From positions 1,376,744 through 1,440,743 of the forward strand of contig CP129479.1 of the NCBI GenBank assembly GCA_030583865.1: 64,000 bases of DNA, read 5' to 3'. Positions 1 to 8,034 of this stretch are shown here, piece by piece. A model generated the notes under the pieces. It ran no database searches and was not told where the DNA came from. It saw nothing but the letters and a program-made list of their open reading frames with translations. The stretch comes from Thermodesulfobacteriota bacterium (GTDB lineage Bacteria > Desulfobacterota > GWC2-55-46). The first letter of the stretch is position 1. Each line of letters starts with the position of its first letter. The position numbers and the translations under genes were made by a program.

Positions 1-2
1 CG

Positions 3-334
3 TACACACGGTGCCGCGGCATCCTGATGAACGGGATTGAGACCGAGGCAACGATATTCCTAAATCAATTAGCGCGGCATAGCAACGATATGGACGTAAA
101 GAGGAGCGTCGCGGCCACCCGCAGGATTGAGCAGCAGCAGCAAAAGGCGCTGAACTGGATGATACCGGCGTCGCGTACGAGCAGGTGGCGGTGGAGCTTA
201 CGGCCTGGCTGTGCCAGAACGAGCCGGACCCTTATCGGAAACCGAGTTCGTGCCGAGAGGCGAGCTTAAGAAGGATTCACGCTTATCTCCTGAAAGGAGA
301 GCATCCTGTAGACCGCCTCAGGGAAGCTGCCTGA
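3..334 (+). pseudogene. Frame-broken 3' end of an unidentified plus-strand gene
   Basis: No stop-free frame spans this stretch, but two partial frames join up. One is open from the window edge to about position 160 and includes a Gln-rich stretch. The other is open from 131 and ends at a TGA at 332-334, reading as a plausible protein tail (…LLKGEHPVDRLREAA). The switch is near a GCA repeat followed by four A's (131-145). A strong terminator lies 25 bp past the TGA, which is the main reason to believe a real gene ended here. I do not recognise the family. It could be a decayed gene, a recently frameshifted one, or a chance reading. Confidence 0.3.
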
Positions 335-358
335 GAAATATCAGTCAGCCACAAAAAA

Positions 359-390
359 GGGCTATGGCGCATGCCGTAGCCCTTTTTTTT
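359..390 (+). terminator. Rho-independent terminator
   Basis: GGGCTA, a T/G wobble and GGC pair with GCC and TAGCCC around a GCAT loop (359-382), followed by eight T's (383-390). Six A's precede the stem, so the hairpin could also act on the minus strand, for transcripts coming from xerD. Confidence 0.85.
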
Positions 391-435
391 CGTGGTATTC
401 AGCCATTAAAAGCCCGTCACCGCCACATGGCGTTT

Positions 436-463
436 ATGTCGCATAATGGATATTATGTCAAAT
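436..463. other. dif: Candidate dif site (XerC/XerD chromosome-dimer resolution site)
   Basis: This 28-bp stretch has the dif layout of two 11-bp arms around a 6-bp centre. The arms carry CGCATAA on the left and TTATGTCAAAT on the right, and the centre is TGGATA. Against the E. coli dif sequence as I remember it, 22 of 28 positions agree, with mismatches mainly in the outer XerC arm and one each in the centre and right arm. It lies in a gene-free gap 159 bp beyond the stop of xerD. dif is normally unique and sits in the replication terminus. An alternative is a dif-like site left by an element that integrates using Xer. Confidence 0.75.
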
Positions 464-621
464 CAAGGATGGTTCGGCTGGAGAGTGACAGATAAGCGGG
501 CCCCCTTCCGTGAAGTCCATCCTCATCTTTGAATTTGTTTGTTATCTCAATATGTTGACAGAGGTTGTTGAGAAAGAGTCTTATATTTTTAGCAACGGCC
601 TTCCTAAGTTACACGCGCCTT

Positions 622-1515
622 CTATCCCCTCGGGTGCTTTCCCTTATGCAGGTTCTTGAGTCGTTCGTTCGTTATGTGGGTATATATCTGGGTGGTGGAT
701 ATGTCCGCGTGCCCCAGCATGGCCTGGACTATCCTCAGGTCGGCTCCCCTTTCAAGGAGGTGTGTGGCGAACGAGTGGCGTATTATGTGGGGCTTGCACC
801 TGGCCCTGCCTATCCCTGCCAGAAGTGCGTACTTCTTTATCAGCGCCCAGAAGTTCTGGCGGGTCATACAGGCGCCTCTTGCGGTAAGAAAGAGCGCCCC
901 TGTCTTCCTGTTGCCGGGGAACGAGGGCCTGGATTCGTCGATATACCTCTTGAGCCAATGCATCGCCGCGTCCCCGAGCGGGACCATCCTTTCCCTTGAG
1001 CCCTTGCCAAAGGCAGTGAGATAGCCGCCCTGGAGGCTTATGTTGTTTGTATGGAGGTTCGTAAGCTCTGACACTCGTAGGCCGGTGGCGTAGAGCGTCT
1101 CAAGCATGGCCTTGTCGCGCAGCCCCAGCGCGTTATCCAGCGAAGGGGCAGAAAGAAGCCTCTCAACCTCGTCTATAGAAAGGAACTCGGGGAGCTTCTG
1201 GCGGACCTTGGGCATGTCCACCCTGGAGCATGGAGACTCGTTTACGGCCCCCCTTCCGGCAAGGAACTTATAAAACCCCCTCAGGGTCACAAGGGCCCTG
1301 GCGTACGACCGCGCTGAAAGGCCCCTTTCGCTCGAATGTTTCAGAAAGGACGATATGTCACCGGGGGTCGCCTGAAGCAGGTCCTTTCCGGCCATGTACT
1401 CGCTGAAATTAGAGAGGTCTTTCTTATAGCTCAGGCGGGTATTCAGGGAGAGGCCCTTTTCCACCACGATGTGGTCGAGGAAGGCCTGTACAGGGTCCCT
1501 CCCCAGGCAGCTCAT
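622..1515 (-). CDS. xerD: Tyrosine recombinase XerD
   Basis: Site-specific recombinase that, with XerC, resolves chromosome dimers at dif before cell division. The 297-residue length is normal for XerC/D. The N-terminal core-binding domain covers about residues 8-95. The catalytic domain shows all the expected residues: Arg147 (ATGLRVSEL), Lys171 (GKGSRER), His243 and Arg246 (PHIIRHSFATHLL), His269 (LGHADI) and the nucleophile Tyr278 (QIYTH). The GADLRIVQ…STTQIYTH segment favours XerD over XerC. Its ATG overlaps the glnD stop as ATGA, so the two genes are translationally coupled. Nothing downstream of it on this strand is coding; the candidate dif site lies there instead. Confidence 0.93.
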   Translation of the reverse strand: MSCLGRDPVQAFLDHIVVEKGLSLNTRLSYKKDLSNFSEYMAGKDLLQATPGDISSFLKHSSERGLSARSYARALVTLRGFYKFLAGRGAVNESPCSRVDMPKVRQKLPEFLSIDEVERLLSAPSLDNALGLRDKAMLETLYATGLRVSELTNLHTNNISLQGGYLTAFGKGSRERMVPLGDAAMHWLKRYIDESRPSFPGNRKTGALFLTARGACMTRQNFWALIKKYALLAGIGRARCKPHIIRHSFATHLLERGADLRIVQAMLGHADISTTQIYTHITNERLKNLHKGKHPRG

Positions 1516-4166
1516 TTCGCCTCCGGCTCAGAAGGCTCGGTAAGTACCTTATACAGCTTATCGGCTATGTCGTTCAGGCGGTCCTTGAAAAATACCTTCT
1601 GCCCGAATATGTCCTTTACGTAGAAGATGTCCGCGGCCTGGTCGCCTTTTGTCGATATCTTGGCGACGAATATATAAAGGCCGAGCTTCGAGAGAGTGCT
1701 CGTGATGTCGTAGAGAAGCCCGATCCTGTTCTGTGTATGTATGTCCAGCACGGTGTAGGCCTCCGAGACCTCGTTGTCTATCTCGACGGTCGTCTTGACC
1801 CTGGGCCTGGCCTTGCTGTCGAGTATCGACGGCTTCCGCTTCCTTACAAGCGTTTCGACCTTTACGCGGCCCGAGAGCACCCCGGCAAGGTCTCCCTCGA
1901 TCTTCTCAAGCCTTGTCTCGTCGGTTATGAAGCCTCCCAGGGGGCCTGTAACCTGGAGTATGTCGAGCGCGATGCCGTTCCGGAGCGTATTAATCTGCGC
2001 CCCGAGTATGTTCACCCCATTAGCGGCCATGACGCCGGTTATCATCGAGAAGAGCCCGTGGACGTCATGGGTGCAGATGACAAGCTCGGTATATTCCCTG
2101 AAGGTGTCCTGCCTGACCTTCATCGCGTAGGTCTTGTTCCCGAAATCGCTCAGAATCTTCAGGTGCTCGGCGATGAAGTCGGGGCTGGTCGAGAGGAAGT
2201 AATTCGCCGGAAGGAGCTGAAAAAAATCCTCGACCGCAGCGCTCCCGAGCCCCTCGGGCGCAAGGAGCGCTGCCACCCTCTCCCTCACCTTCCTGAGCTT
2301 TGCCTCTGATTCCTCGGGCTCGAACGTGCCTCGCTCAAGTACCGTAAGCGCCTTGAAGTAAAGTTCCTGGAAGAGGGCGCCCTTCCACTGGCTCCAGACA
2401 TCCGGCCCCACGGCGCGCACGTCGGCGAATGTAAGGAGATATAGCAGGTTCATCCTCTCGATGTCGCCTACTTTCCTGGCGAACTCGATTATAAGCTTCT
2501 CGTCGTGAAGGTCCCTGTACTGGGCCGTGTTCGCGAGCAGGAGGTGGTGGTTTACCAGGAACCTCACGAGGTTCGCGTCCTCCTCGGCGAGGTTCAGGCG
2601 CCTGCATATCTCGGGCATCATGGCCGCGCCCTTTTCGGCATGCCCCTTTCCGTGCGCCTTACCGATGTCGTGGAAGAGGACCGCGAGGTAAAGGACCTCG
2701 GGGTTCGGTATCTCCTCGAAAAGGTTCGAAAGGAGCGGGAAATCGGATTTATACTGTCCCCGGAGCCTCTCTATTTCCCTCACGGCGAATAGCGTATGGG
2801 CGTCGACGGTGTAGACGTGATAGAGGTCGTGCTGCACCCTGCAGCTTATTTCCTCGAACTCGGGGATGTACCTGTCGAGGAGCTTAAGGCGGTGCATCTC
2901 GCTCAGCGTCTTATGGACGCTTTTTCCCCTGAGTATCTTGAAAAATGACGCCGCGGCTTCCTTCGAGGTGCGGAAGTCGTCGCCGGCGGTCACCAGCCCC
3001 TCGAGGACCTGGTCCTTCGCCGACTGGTCGAGTTCCACGTCGAACGCCTGCGCGTATTCAAAGGCCTTGAGCGCCATCGCAGGCTCGCGCTGGATGGTGT
3101 CATCTGTCCTGGTGAAGAGATGGCCGCCCGAGATGTAGAAGTTCCTGTCTATCCGGACCTTCTTTCTCGGCCATTTTAACGTTTTCTTTTCCCTGTGCAG
3201 CGCCCTGGAGAGCATGAGCCCCGAATAGTGGCTTATGTCGGACGCGTGGCGGTAATAGCGCTGCATGAACGCCTCTACCGCGAGGCATTTGTCGGTGCTT
3301 TCAAACCCGATGAGCTTTGCTATCCGTTCCTGGTGGTCGAACGTGAGCTGGTCGGTCTTCCTCCCGGTCGTGAAATGGAGCTCGTTTCTTACCCAGAGGA
3401 CGAAATCGAGCGAGACCTCGAGCGCCTTCCTGTCGCGCTCGCTCAGGAGCCCGAGAGAAAACGGCTCGACCGGGCTCGCGTGCCTGGCCTTCAAGGCCCA
3501 GACGGCCGTATGGAGGTCCCGGAGCCCGCCCTCCCCCTCCTTGACGTTGGGTTCGAGTATGTAGACCGAGCCGCCGTACCTGGCGTGGCGCTGCCTGGTT
3601 TCTTCGAGCTTTTCGTTTATGAACGAGGCGGACCTGGCCCGGTTGAAAAGGTTCTTCCGTACGCTTTTTCTGAGGGATTCGAAGAGGTCCGCGTCGCCTG
3701 TAAGGAACCGGAGGTCGAGGAGAGCGGTCATGGTCTTCAGGTCGTCCTTCGCAAGCGTAATGCACTCCGGCACCGAGCGGATCGCGAACCCCAGGTCAAG
3801 GCCCGTGTCCCAGAGGACATAGAGCATCTCCTGCGTGAGCTCCTCGACGGGCTTAGTGAGCCGTCCCTTATGGACGAGCATGAGGTCTATATCGGAGCGG
3901 ATATTGAGCTCGCCCCTGCCGTAGCCTCCTATTGCGACGAGGGCGGCCTTATCGGATGGGCCGAGGCGGATTGAGTTCCGGGCGAAGAGGGCTTTAAGCA
4001 AGCCGTCGACCACGGACGTGTACGCGCGGCATACCTCGCGGCCCGTGGCTCCGGAGAGGTGCGATTTCCGGATCTCCGCTTCGTGCTTCGAGAGGTATTC
4101 CTTTGCGACCGGAGCGAGCGGCCCGTCTGCCTTGATGAGCGTATCCGGCATGAGTACGCGCGGCAT
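1512..4166 (-). CDS. glnD: Bifunctional uridylyltransferase/uridylyl-removing enzyme GlnD
   Basis: Nitrogen sensor that uridylylates PII when glutamine is low and de-uridylylates it when glutamine is high. At 884 residues it has the complete GlnD architecture. The nucleotidyltransferase domain carries GGYGRGE (residues 80-86) and the metal-binding DID (92-94). A central HD hydrolase domain carries FHDIGKAHGKGH near residues 490-505. Two C-terminal ACT domains that bind glutamine start at about 695 (ELVICTHDVHGLFSMITGVM) and 805 (LDIHTQNRIGLLYDITSTL). No catalytic motif is missing. It starts 4 bp after the amidase stop and overlaps xerD at its 3' end. No PII gene lies in the window. Confidence 0.95.
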   Translation of the reverse strand: MPRVLMPDTLIKADGPLAPVAKEYLSKHEAEIRKSHLSGATGREVCRAYTSVVDGLLKALFARNSIRLGPSDKAALVAIGGYGRGELNIRSDIDLMLVHKGRLTKPVEELTQEMLYVLWDTGLDLGFAIRSVPECITLAKDDLKTMTALLDLRFLTGDADLFESLRKSVRKNLFNRARSASFINEKLEETRQRHARYGGSVYILEPNVKEGEGGLRDLHTAVWALKARHASPVEPFSLGLLSERDRKALEVSLDFVLWVRNELHFTTGRKTDQLTFDHQERIAKLIGFESTDKCLAVEAFMQRYYRHASDISHYSGLMLSRALHREKKTLKWPRKKVRIDRNFYISGGHLFTRTDDTIQREPAMALKAFEYAQAFDVELDQSAKDQVLEGLVTAGDDFRTSKEAAASFFKILRGKSVHKTLSEMHRLKLLDRYIPEFEEISCRVQHDLYHVYTVDAHTLFAVREIERLRGQYKSDFPLLSNLFEEIPNPEVLYLAVLFHDIGKAHGKGHAEKGAAMMPEICRRLNLAEEDANLVRFLVNHHLLLANTAQYRDLHDEKLIIEFARKVGDIERMNLLYLLTFADVRAVGPDVWSQWKGALFQELYFKALTVLERGTFEPEESEAKLRKVRERVAALLAPEGLGSAAVEDFFQLLPANYFLSTSPDFIAEHLKILSDFGNKTYAMKVRQDTFREYTELVICTHDVHGLFSMITGVMAANGVNILGAQINTLRNGIALDILQVTGPLGGFITDETRLEKIEGDLAGVLSGRVKVETLVRKRKPSILDSKARPRVKTTVEIDNEVSEAYTVLDIHTQNRIGLLYDITSTLSKLGLYIFVAKISTKGDQAADIFYVKDIFGQKVFFKDRLNDIADKLYKVLTEPSEPEAK

Positions 4167-4170
4167 AAGT

Positions 4171-5406
4171 TCAGGCCTCGCCAGGGCCGTTCATATAGCT
4201 CAATACCCCGTCCGCAATGCCGTCCACGGCCTCTTTCAGGTATCTCGGGTCTTTAAGGCGTTCCTCCTCCAGGGGGTTGCTGATAAACGAGACCTCCACG
4301 AGCACCGCGGGCATCTTCGTGCCTATGAGGACATAGAACGGCGCGCCCTTGACCCCGTTGCTCCTGACGTTCCTGTAGCTCGCGCGGAGTTTCGAGACGA
4401 GGCTGTCCTGCACGACCCCGGCGAACCGCGCCGAGTCGTTAGTCTTCGCTGTCTTTATGAGGTCGTTCAGTATGAACTCAAGGTCGCTCACCGACCTCGT
4501 CGAGGTCGCGTTCTCCCGCGCGGCCACCCTCTTGGCCTCCTCGTCGTTCGAAATGCCGAGGATGTACGTCTCGATGCCGGAGGCCGTCCTCCTCGGGGCG
4601 GCGTTCACGTGGATGGATATGAAGAGGTCGGCTTCCTCCCTGTTGGCTATGGCCGTCCTTTCCTCGAGTGGCACGAACACGTCCCTGTCCCTGGTCATGA
4701 CGACCTTCGCGCCGGCCTCGCGCTCGAGCTTTTCCCTGAGCATGAGCCCGAGCTTGAGGTTTATGTCCTTCTCCTTGAGGCCTGTCCTGCCGACGGCCCC
4801 TGGGTCCTTGCCGCCGTGGCCCGGGTCGATGACTATCTTCCTGACCTTCAATCCGAGCTGCTGCGTGAGGCTGGGGTCTGAAAGCGGCAGGCCCCTCGGG
4901 TCCTGCCGTATCTCGGGAAGCGCCTTCCCGGTCCGGTCCCTTGCCTGCCTTATGACCTCGTCCTTTCCGGCAGGCTTCTCGCCGGTCACGTCGATCACTA
5001 TCCTGTACGGGTCGGTAAGGTAGAATATCTTGAAGTCCTGGATGGACTCTATGTCGAGGACCACGCGGACAGTATCGGTATCGTACTGCCCGGCCCTTGC
5101 GGCTTTCAGGAGCCCGTCATTTATGGGTATGGAGCGCGCGAGCTCCGGCGAAAGCATGGCGCCCGATATGTCTACGTAGAGCCGCCTCCATTCGACGCTT
5201 ATGGAGGGGTCCTTGCGTAGGAGCCGGTGCGTGAACGAGGCCTTGTCGCTTACGTTTATGACGACCCTGGTGTACGTGGGGTTGGACCAGTGGCGGATGT
5301 CGGTAACGGCGGCCTTTGGCGCGGCAGGAGACTTCCCGGCCGATATGAGGAGCAGGGCCAGCGCGAGCAAAAAGAAAAGGGCCGGCCTGGCTGCGGGGCT
5401 TTTCAA
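4171..5406 (-). CDS. amiC: Periplasmic N-acetylmuramoyl-L-alanine amidase (AMIN plus Amidase_3)
   Basis: Cleaves the amide bond between N-acetylmuramic acid and the stem peptide, usually at the division septum. A signal peptide (hydrophobic stretch about residues 9-22) exports it. An AMIN domain (about 33-140) targets it to the septum or the envelope. The zinc amidase domain (about 189-405) shows His197 (DPGHGG), Glu212 (GLKEKDINL), His266 (SIHVNA) and the late catalytic Glu in VEVSFISN. The only possible start is TTG at 5406, because an in-frame stop precedes it directly. That TTG overlaps the mutS stop as TTGA and has an AAGGAG site about 8 nt upstream. The AmiC assignment rests on domain order. 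Confidence 0.92.
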   Translation of the reverse strand: MKSPAARPALFFLLALALLLISAGKSPAAPKAAVTDIRHWSNPTYTRVVINVSDKASFTHRLLRKDPSISVEWRRLYVDISGAMLSPELARSIPINDGLLKAARAGQYDTDTVRVVLDIESIQDFKIFYLTDPYRIVIDVTGEKPAGKDEVIRQARDRTGKALPEIRQDPRGLPLSDPSLTQQLGLKVRKIVIDPGHGGKDPGAVGRTGLKEKDINLKLGLMLREKLEREAGAKVVMTRDRDVFVPLEERTAIANREEADLFISIHVNAAPRRTASGIETYILGISNDEEAKRVAARENATSTRSVSDLEFILNDLIKTAKTNDSARFAGVVQDSLVSKLRASYRNVRSNGVKGAPFYVLIGTKMPAVLVEVSFISNPLEEERLKDPRYLKEAVDGIADGVLSYMNGPGEA

Positions 5407-7982
5407 TCAAGCATCTCCTTCAATTTATGAAGAGCGGTAATGGCCTCGATGGGGGTCATCGTCTCGACGTCGATGCGCCGGAGCCCTTCCCTGAGCTCGT
5501 CCCTGCCTCCCAGGAGGCTCATCTGCCCCCGCTCGCCTGGCCTGTCCCCGCGGGCCGCGATCCGTGGCATGCCCGATTCGGTAAGCTCTCCGGTCTCCAG
5601 GTTCCTGAGTATCTCCCTGGCCCTTGATATGACCTCGTCAGGGACTCCGGCGAGCCTGGCCACCTGTATGCCGTAGCTCCGGTTAGCTCCGCCGGGAAGC
5701 ACCTTCCTGAGAAAGATTATCTTTTCGTTCCACTCCTTGACCGCCATATTATAATTTTTGACCCTTTCCTTTGTCAAGGAAAGCTCGGTCAGCTCGTGGT
5801 AGTGCGTTGCGAAGAGAGTTTTTGCGCCGAGGGAAGGATTGTCGTGAATGTGCTCGACCACGGCCCACGCTATGGAGAGCCCGTCGAACGTTGAGGTCCC
5901 GCGCCCTATCTCGTCAAGCACTATAAAGCTCCTCGGGGTCGCGTTGTTGAGTATGTTCGCGGTCTCGCTCATCTCGACCATGAAGGTCGAATGGCCCCGC
6001 GAGAGGTCGTCGGACGCCCCGACCCGCGTGAATATCCTGTCGACGACCCCGATGGAGGCCTGTGCAGCCGGGACAAAGGAACCTGCCTGGGCCATCAGGA
6101 TAATAAGGGCGTTCTGCCTCAGGTAGGTCGACTTGCCTGCCATGTTCGGGCCGGTCAGGATAAGGATTCTCTCGTCCTCATTCAGCATCAGGTCGTTCGA
6201 GACGAAATCGTCGGCGCCTGCCTCCACGACCGGGTGCCTGCCGCCCTCTATTTGGATCGCGTAGCCCTCGTTCATCTCGGGCCTCGAATACCCGTGCCGC
6301 TCGGAGACCTCGGCCAGGGAAGAAAGGCAGTCGAGTGTGGCTACCGATTGAGCGGTCGCAAGCACCCTTTCGATATGATCCTTGAGCTCTTCGGCGAGCG
6401 AGGCGAAGAGGGCCGATTCGAGCTTAAGCGCCCTCTCCTCCGCCGTAAGGATCTTTTCCTCCCATTCCTTCAATTCCGGGGTTATGAACCGCTCGGCGTT
6501 CACGAGCGTCTGCTTCCGGATGTAGTCAACAGGGACGCTCGAAAGGTTGGTCCTCGTTACCTCTATATAATAGCCGAATACCCTGTTGTAGCCTATCTTG
6601 AGGGAGCTTATCCCGGTCCTCGCCCTCTCCTTTGTTTCGAGCGACGCGATCCAGTCCTTGCCGCCGGAGCCGATTCTGCGGAGCTCGTCGAGTTCAGGCG
6701 AGTATCCCTCGCGGATTACCCCGCCGTCTTTGATGGAGTGCGGAGGGTTTTCGGAAATTGCCCGCCCTATCGACTCAGCGGCTTCGGCTACCTCGTCGAG
6801 GGAGAGTCCCTTAAGGAGTGATGAGGAGAAAGGCCTGAGCGAATCGTTGATTTCAGGTATCGTTCTCAGGGATTCCCTTAAGGATGCGAGATCCCGCGGC
6901 CCAGCGGCCCCGAGGGAGAGCCGCGCCGTAAGCCTCTCAAGGTCGTGAACGCGGGAAAGGGACTCCTGGAGGGACGTCCGGATGCCGCGGTTCCGGATAA
7001 GTTCCTCGACCGCATCCAGCCGCTCCATTATCGCGCCCGCATCCTTCAGCGGGTGGAGGAGCCAGCTCTTGAGCCTCCTCCCTCCCATTGCGGTCCTGGT
7101 CCTGTCGAGCACTGAAAGAAGCGTGTTCTCGCGGCCCCCGTTTTTCATGTTCCTGGTTATCTCAAGGTTCCGCCTGGTGGACGAATCGAGGACGAGGAAG
7201 TCGCCGGTAAAATAGGGCTCCGGCTTTCTCGCGTGCCTTAGCTCCGCCTTCTGGTTCGAGCGTATGTATTCGAGGAGCGCCCCGGCGGCAGCGACCGCCT
7301 GTGGCATGTTCGCGCAGCCGAAGCCGTCGAGGGTGGCGGTCCCGAAGTGGGCGTTAAGGCGTGCCTCTGCGTCAGTGAGGGAAAACCTCCTGGCCTCGAT
7401 TGCGGTCAGCTTCTTTACAGGCGAATCAGGGAAGGCGAAGGCGTCCTGGGAGCCATCGGGGATGACGAGCTCAAGCGGCCTTAAGCGACGTATCTCCTCT
7501 ATGAGCGGATGCGCTCCGGTTAGGCTTGTGAGCCTGAACTCGCCCGTGGATACGTCCATGTACGCGAACCCCGAGGCCTTGCCGTCCGCGTACGCCGCGG
7601 CTATGAAGTTATTGGCCTTGGGGTCGAGGAGCTCGTCGTCGAGCGCTATCCCGGGCGTTATCACGCGGGTAACGGCCCTTTCGACGATGCCTTTCGATTC
7701 CGCGGGGTCGGTCGTCTGCTCGCATATGGCGACCTTGTGTCCCTCACGTACGAGCTTCGCTATATAGCCAGCGGCCGCGTGGTAGGGGACCCCGCACATG
7801 GGTATCTCGCGGTCGCGGTCGCGTGATGTAAGGGCTATCCCGAGGACTGACGAGGCGAGCTTAGCGTCCTCGAAAAACATCTCGTAGAAGTCTCCCATCC
7901 TGAAGAAGAGGACGGAGTCGGGGTGCGCTGCCTTTATTTCCAGGTACTGGCGCATGGCCGGTGTAGTTGCGCTTTTGGTCAT
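5403..7982 (-). CDS. mutS: DNA mismatch repair protein MutS
   Basis: Recognises base-base mismatches and small loops and starts mismatch repair in an ATP-dependent way. The 859-residue protein has the mismatch-reading Phe-x-Glu motif (GDFYEMF, about residue 28). Its C-terminal ATPase has Walker A (GPNMAGKST, about 612-620) and the Walker B/signature region (LDEIGRGTSTFDG), followed by the ATHYHELT switch. This is the MutS1 type. The partner mutL is not in the window. It is the first gene of the mutS-amidase-glnD-xerD overlap chain, an order I associate with Desulfuromonadales-type deltaproteobacteria. Confidence 0.98.
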   Translation of the reverse strand: MTKSATTPAMRQYLEIKAAHPDSVLFFRMGDFYEMFFEDAKLASSVLGIALTSRDRDREIPMCGVPYHAAAGYIAKLVREGHKVAICEQTTDPAESKGIVERAVTRVITPGIALDDELLDPKANNFIAAAYADGKASGFAYMDVSTGEFRLTSLTGAHPLIEEIRRLRPLELVIPDGSQDAFAFPDSPVKKLTAIEARRFSLTDAEARLNAHFGTATLDGFGCANMPQAVAAAGALLEYIRSNQKAELRHARKPEPYFTGDFLVLDSSTRRNLEITRNMKNGGRENTLLSVLDRTRTAMGGRRLKSWLLHPLKDAGAIMERLDAVEELIRNRGIRTSLQESLSRVHDLERLTARLSLGAAGPRDLASLRESLRTIPEINDSLRPFSSSLLKGLSLDEVAEAAESIGRAISENPPHSIKDGGVIREGYSPELDELRRIGSGGKDWIASLETKERARTGISSLKIGYNRVFGYYIEVTRTNLSSVPVDYIRKQTLVNAERFITPELKEWEEKILTAEERALKLESALFASLAEELKDHIERVLATAQSVATLDCLSSLAEVSERHGYSRPEMNEGYAIQIEGGRHPVVEAGADDFVSNDLMLNEDERILILTGPNMAGKSTYLRQNALIILMAQAGSFVPAAQASIGVVDRIFTRVGASDDLSRGHSTFMVEMSETANILNNATPRSFIVLDEIGRGTSTFDGLSIAWAVVEHIHDNPSLGAKTLFATHYHELTELSLTKERVKNYNMAVKEWNEKIIFLRKVLPGGANRSYGIQVARLAGVPDEVISRAREILRNLETGELTESGMPRIAARGDRPGERGQMSLLGGRDELREGLRRIDVETMTPIEAITALHKLKEMLD

Positions 7983-8034
7983 GGGTCGGTCCGCGTCGAT
8001 TTGAGCTTGAAAATGTATACTCAGCCTGCGTGCG

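Noticed and set aside
140-148. Programmed frameshift signal in the broken gene at the left edge
   Set aside because: The sequence in the reading frame is not an X-XXY-YYZ slippery heptamer.
543-590. Plus-strand promoter-like TTGACA … TATATT
   Set aside because: The spacer is about 21 bp and it would transcribe the antisense of xerD; no gene follows.
565-999. Plus-strand open frames over xerD and many others opposite real genes
   Set aside because: They are mirror frames of GC-rich minus-strand genes with no domain, ribosome site or spacing support.
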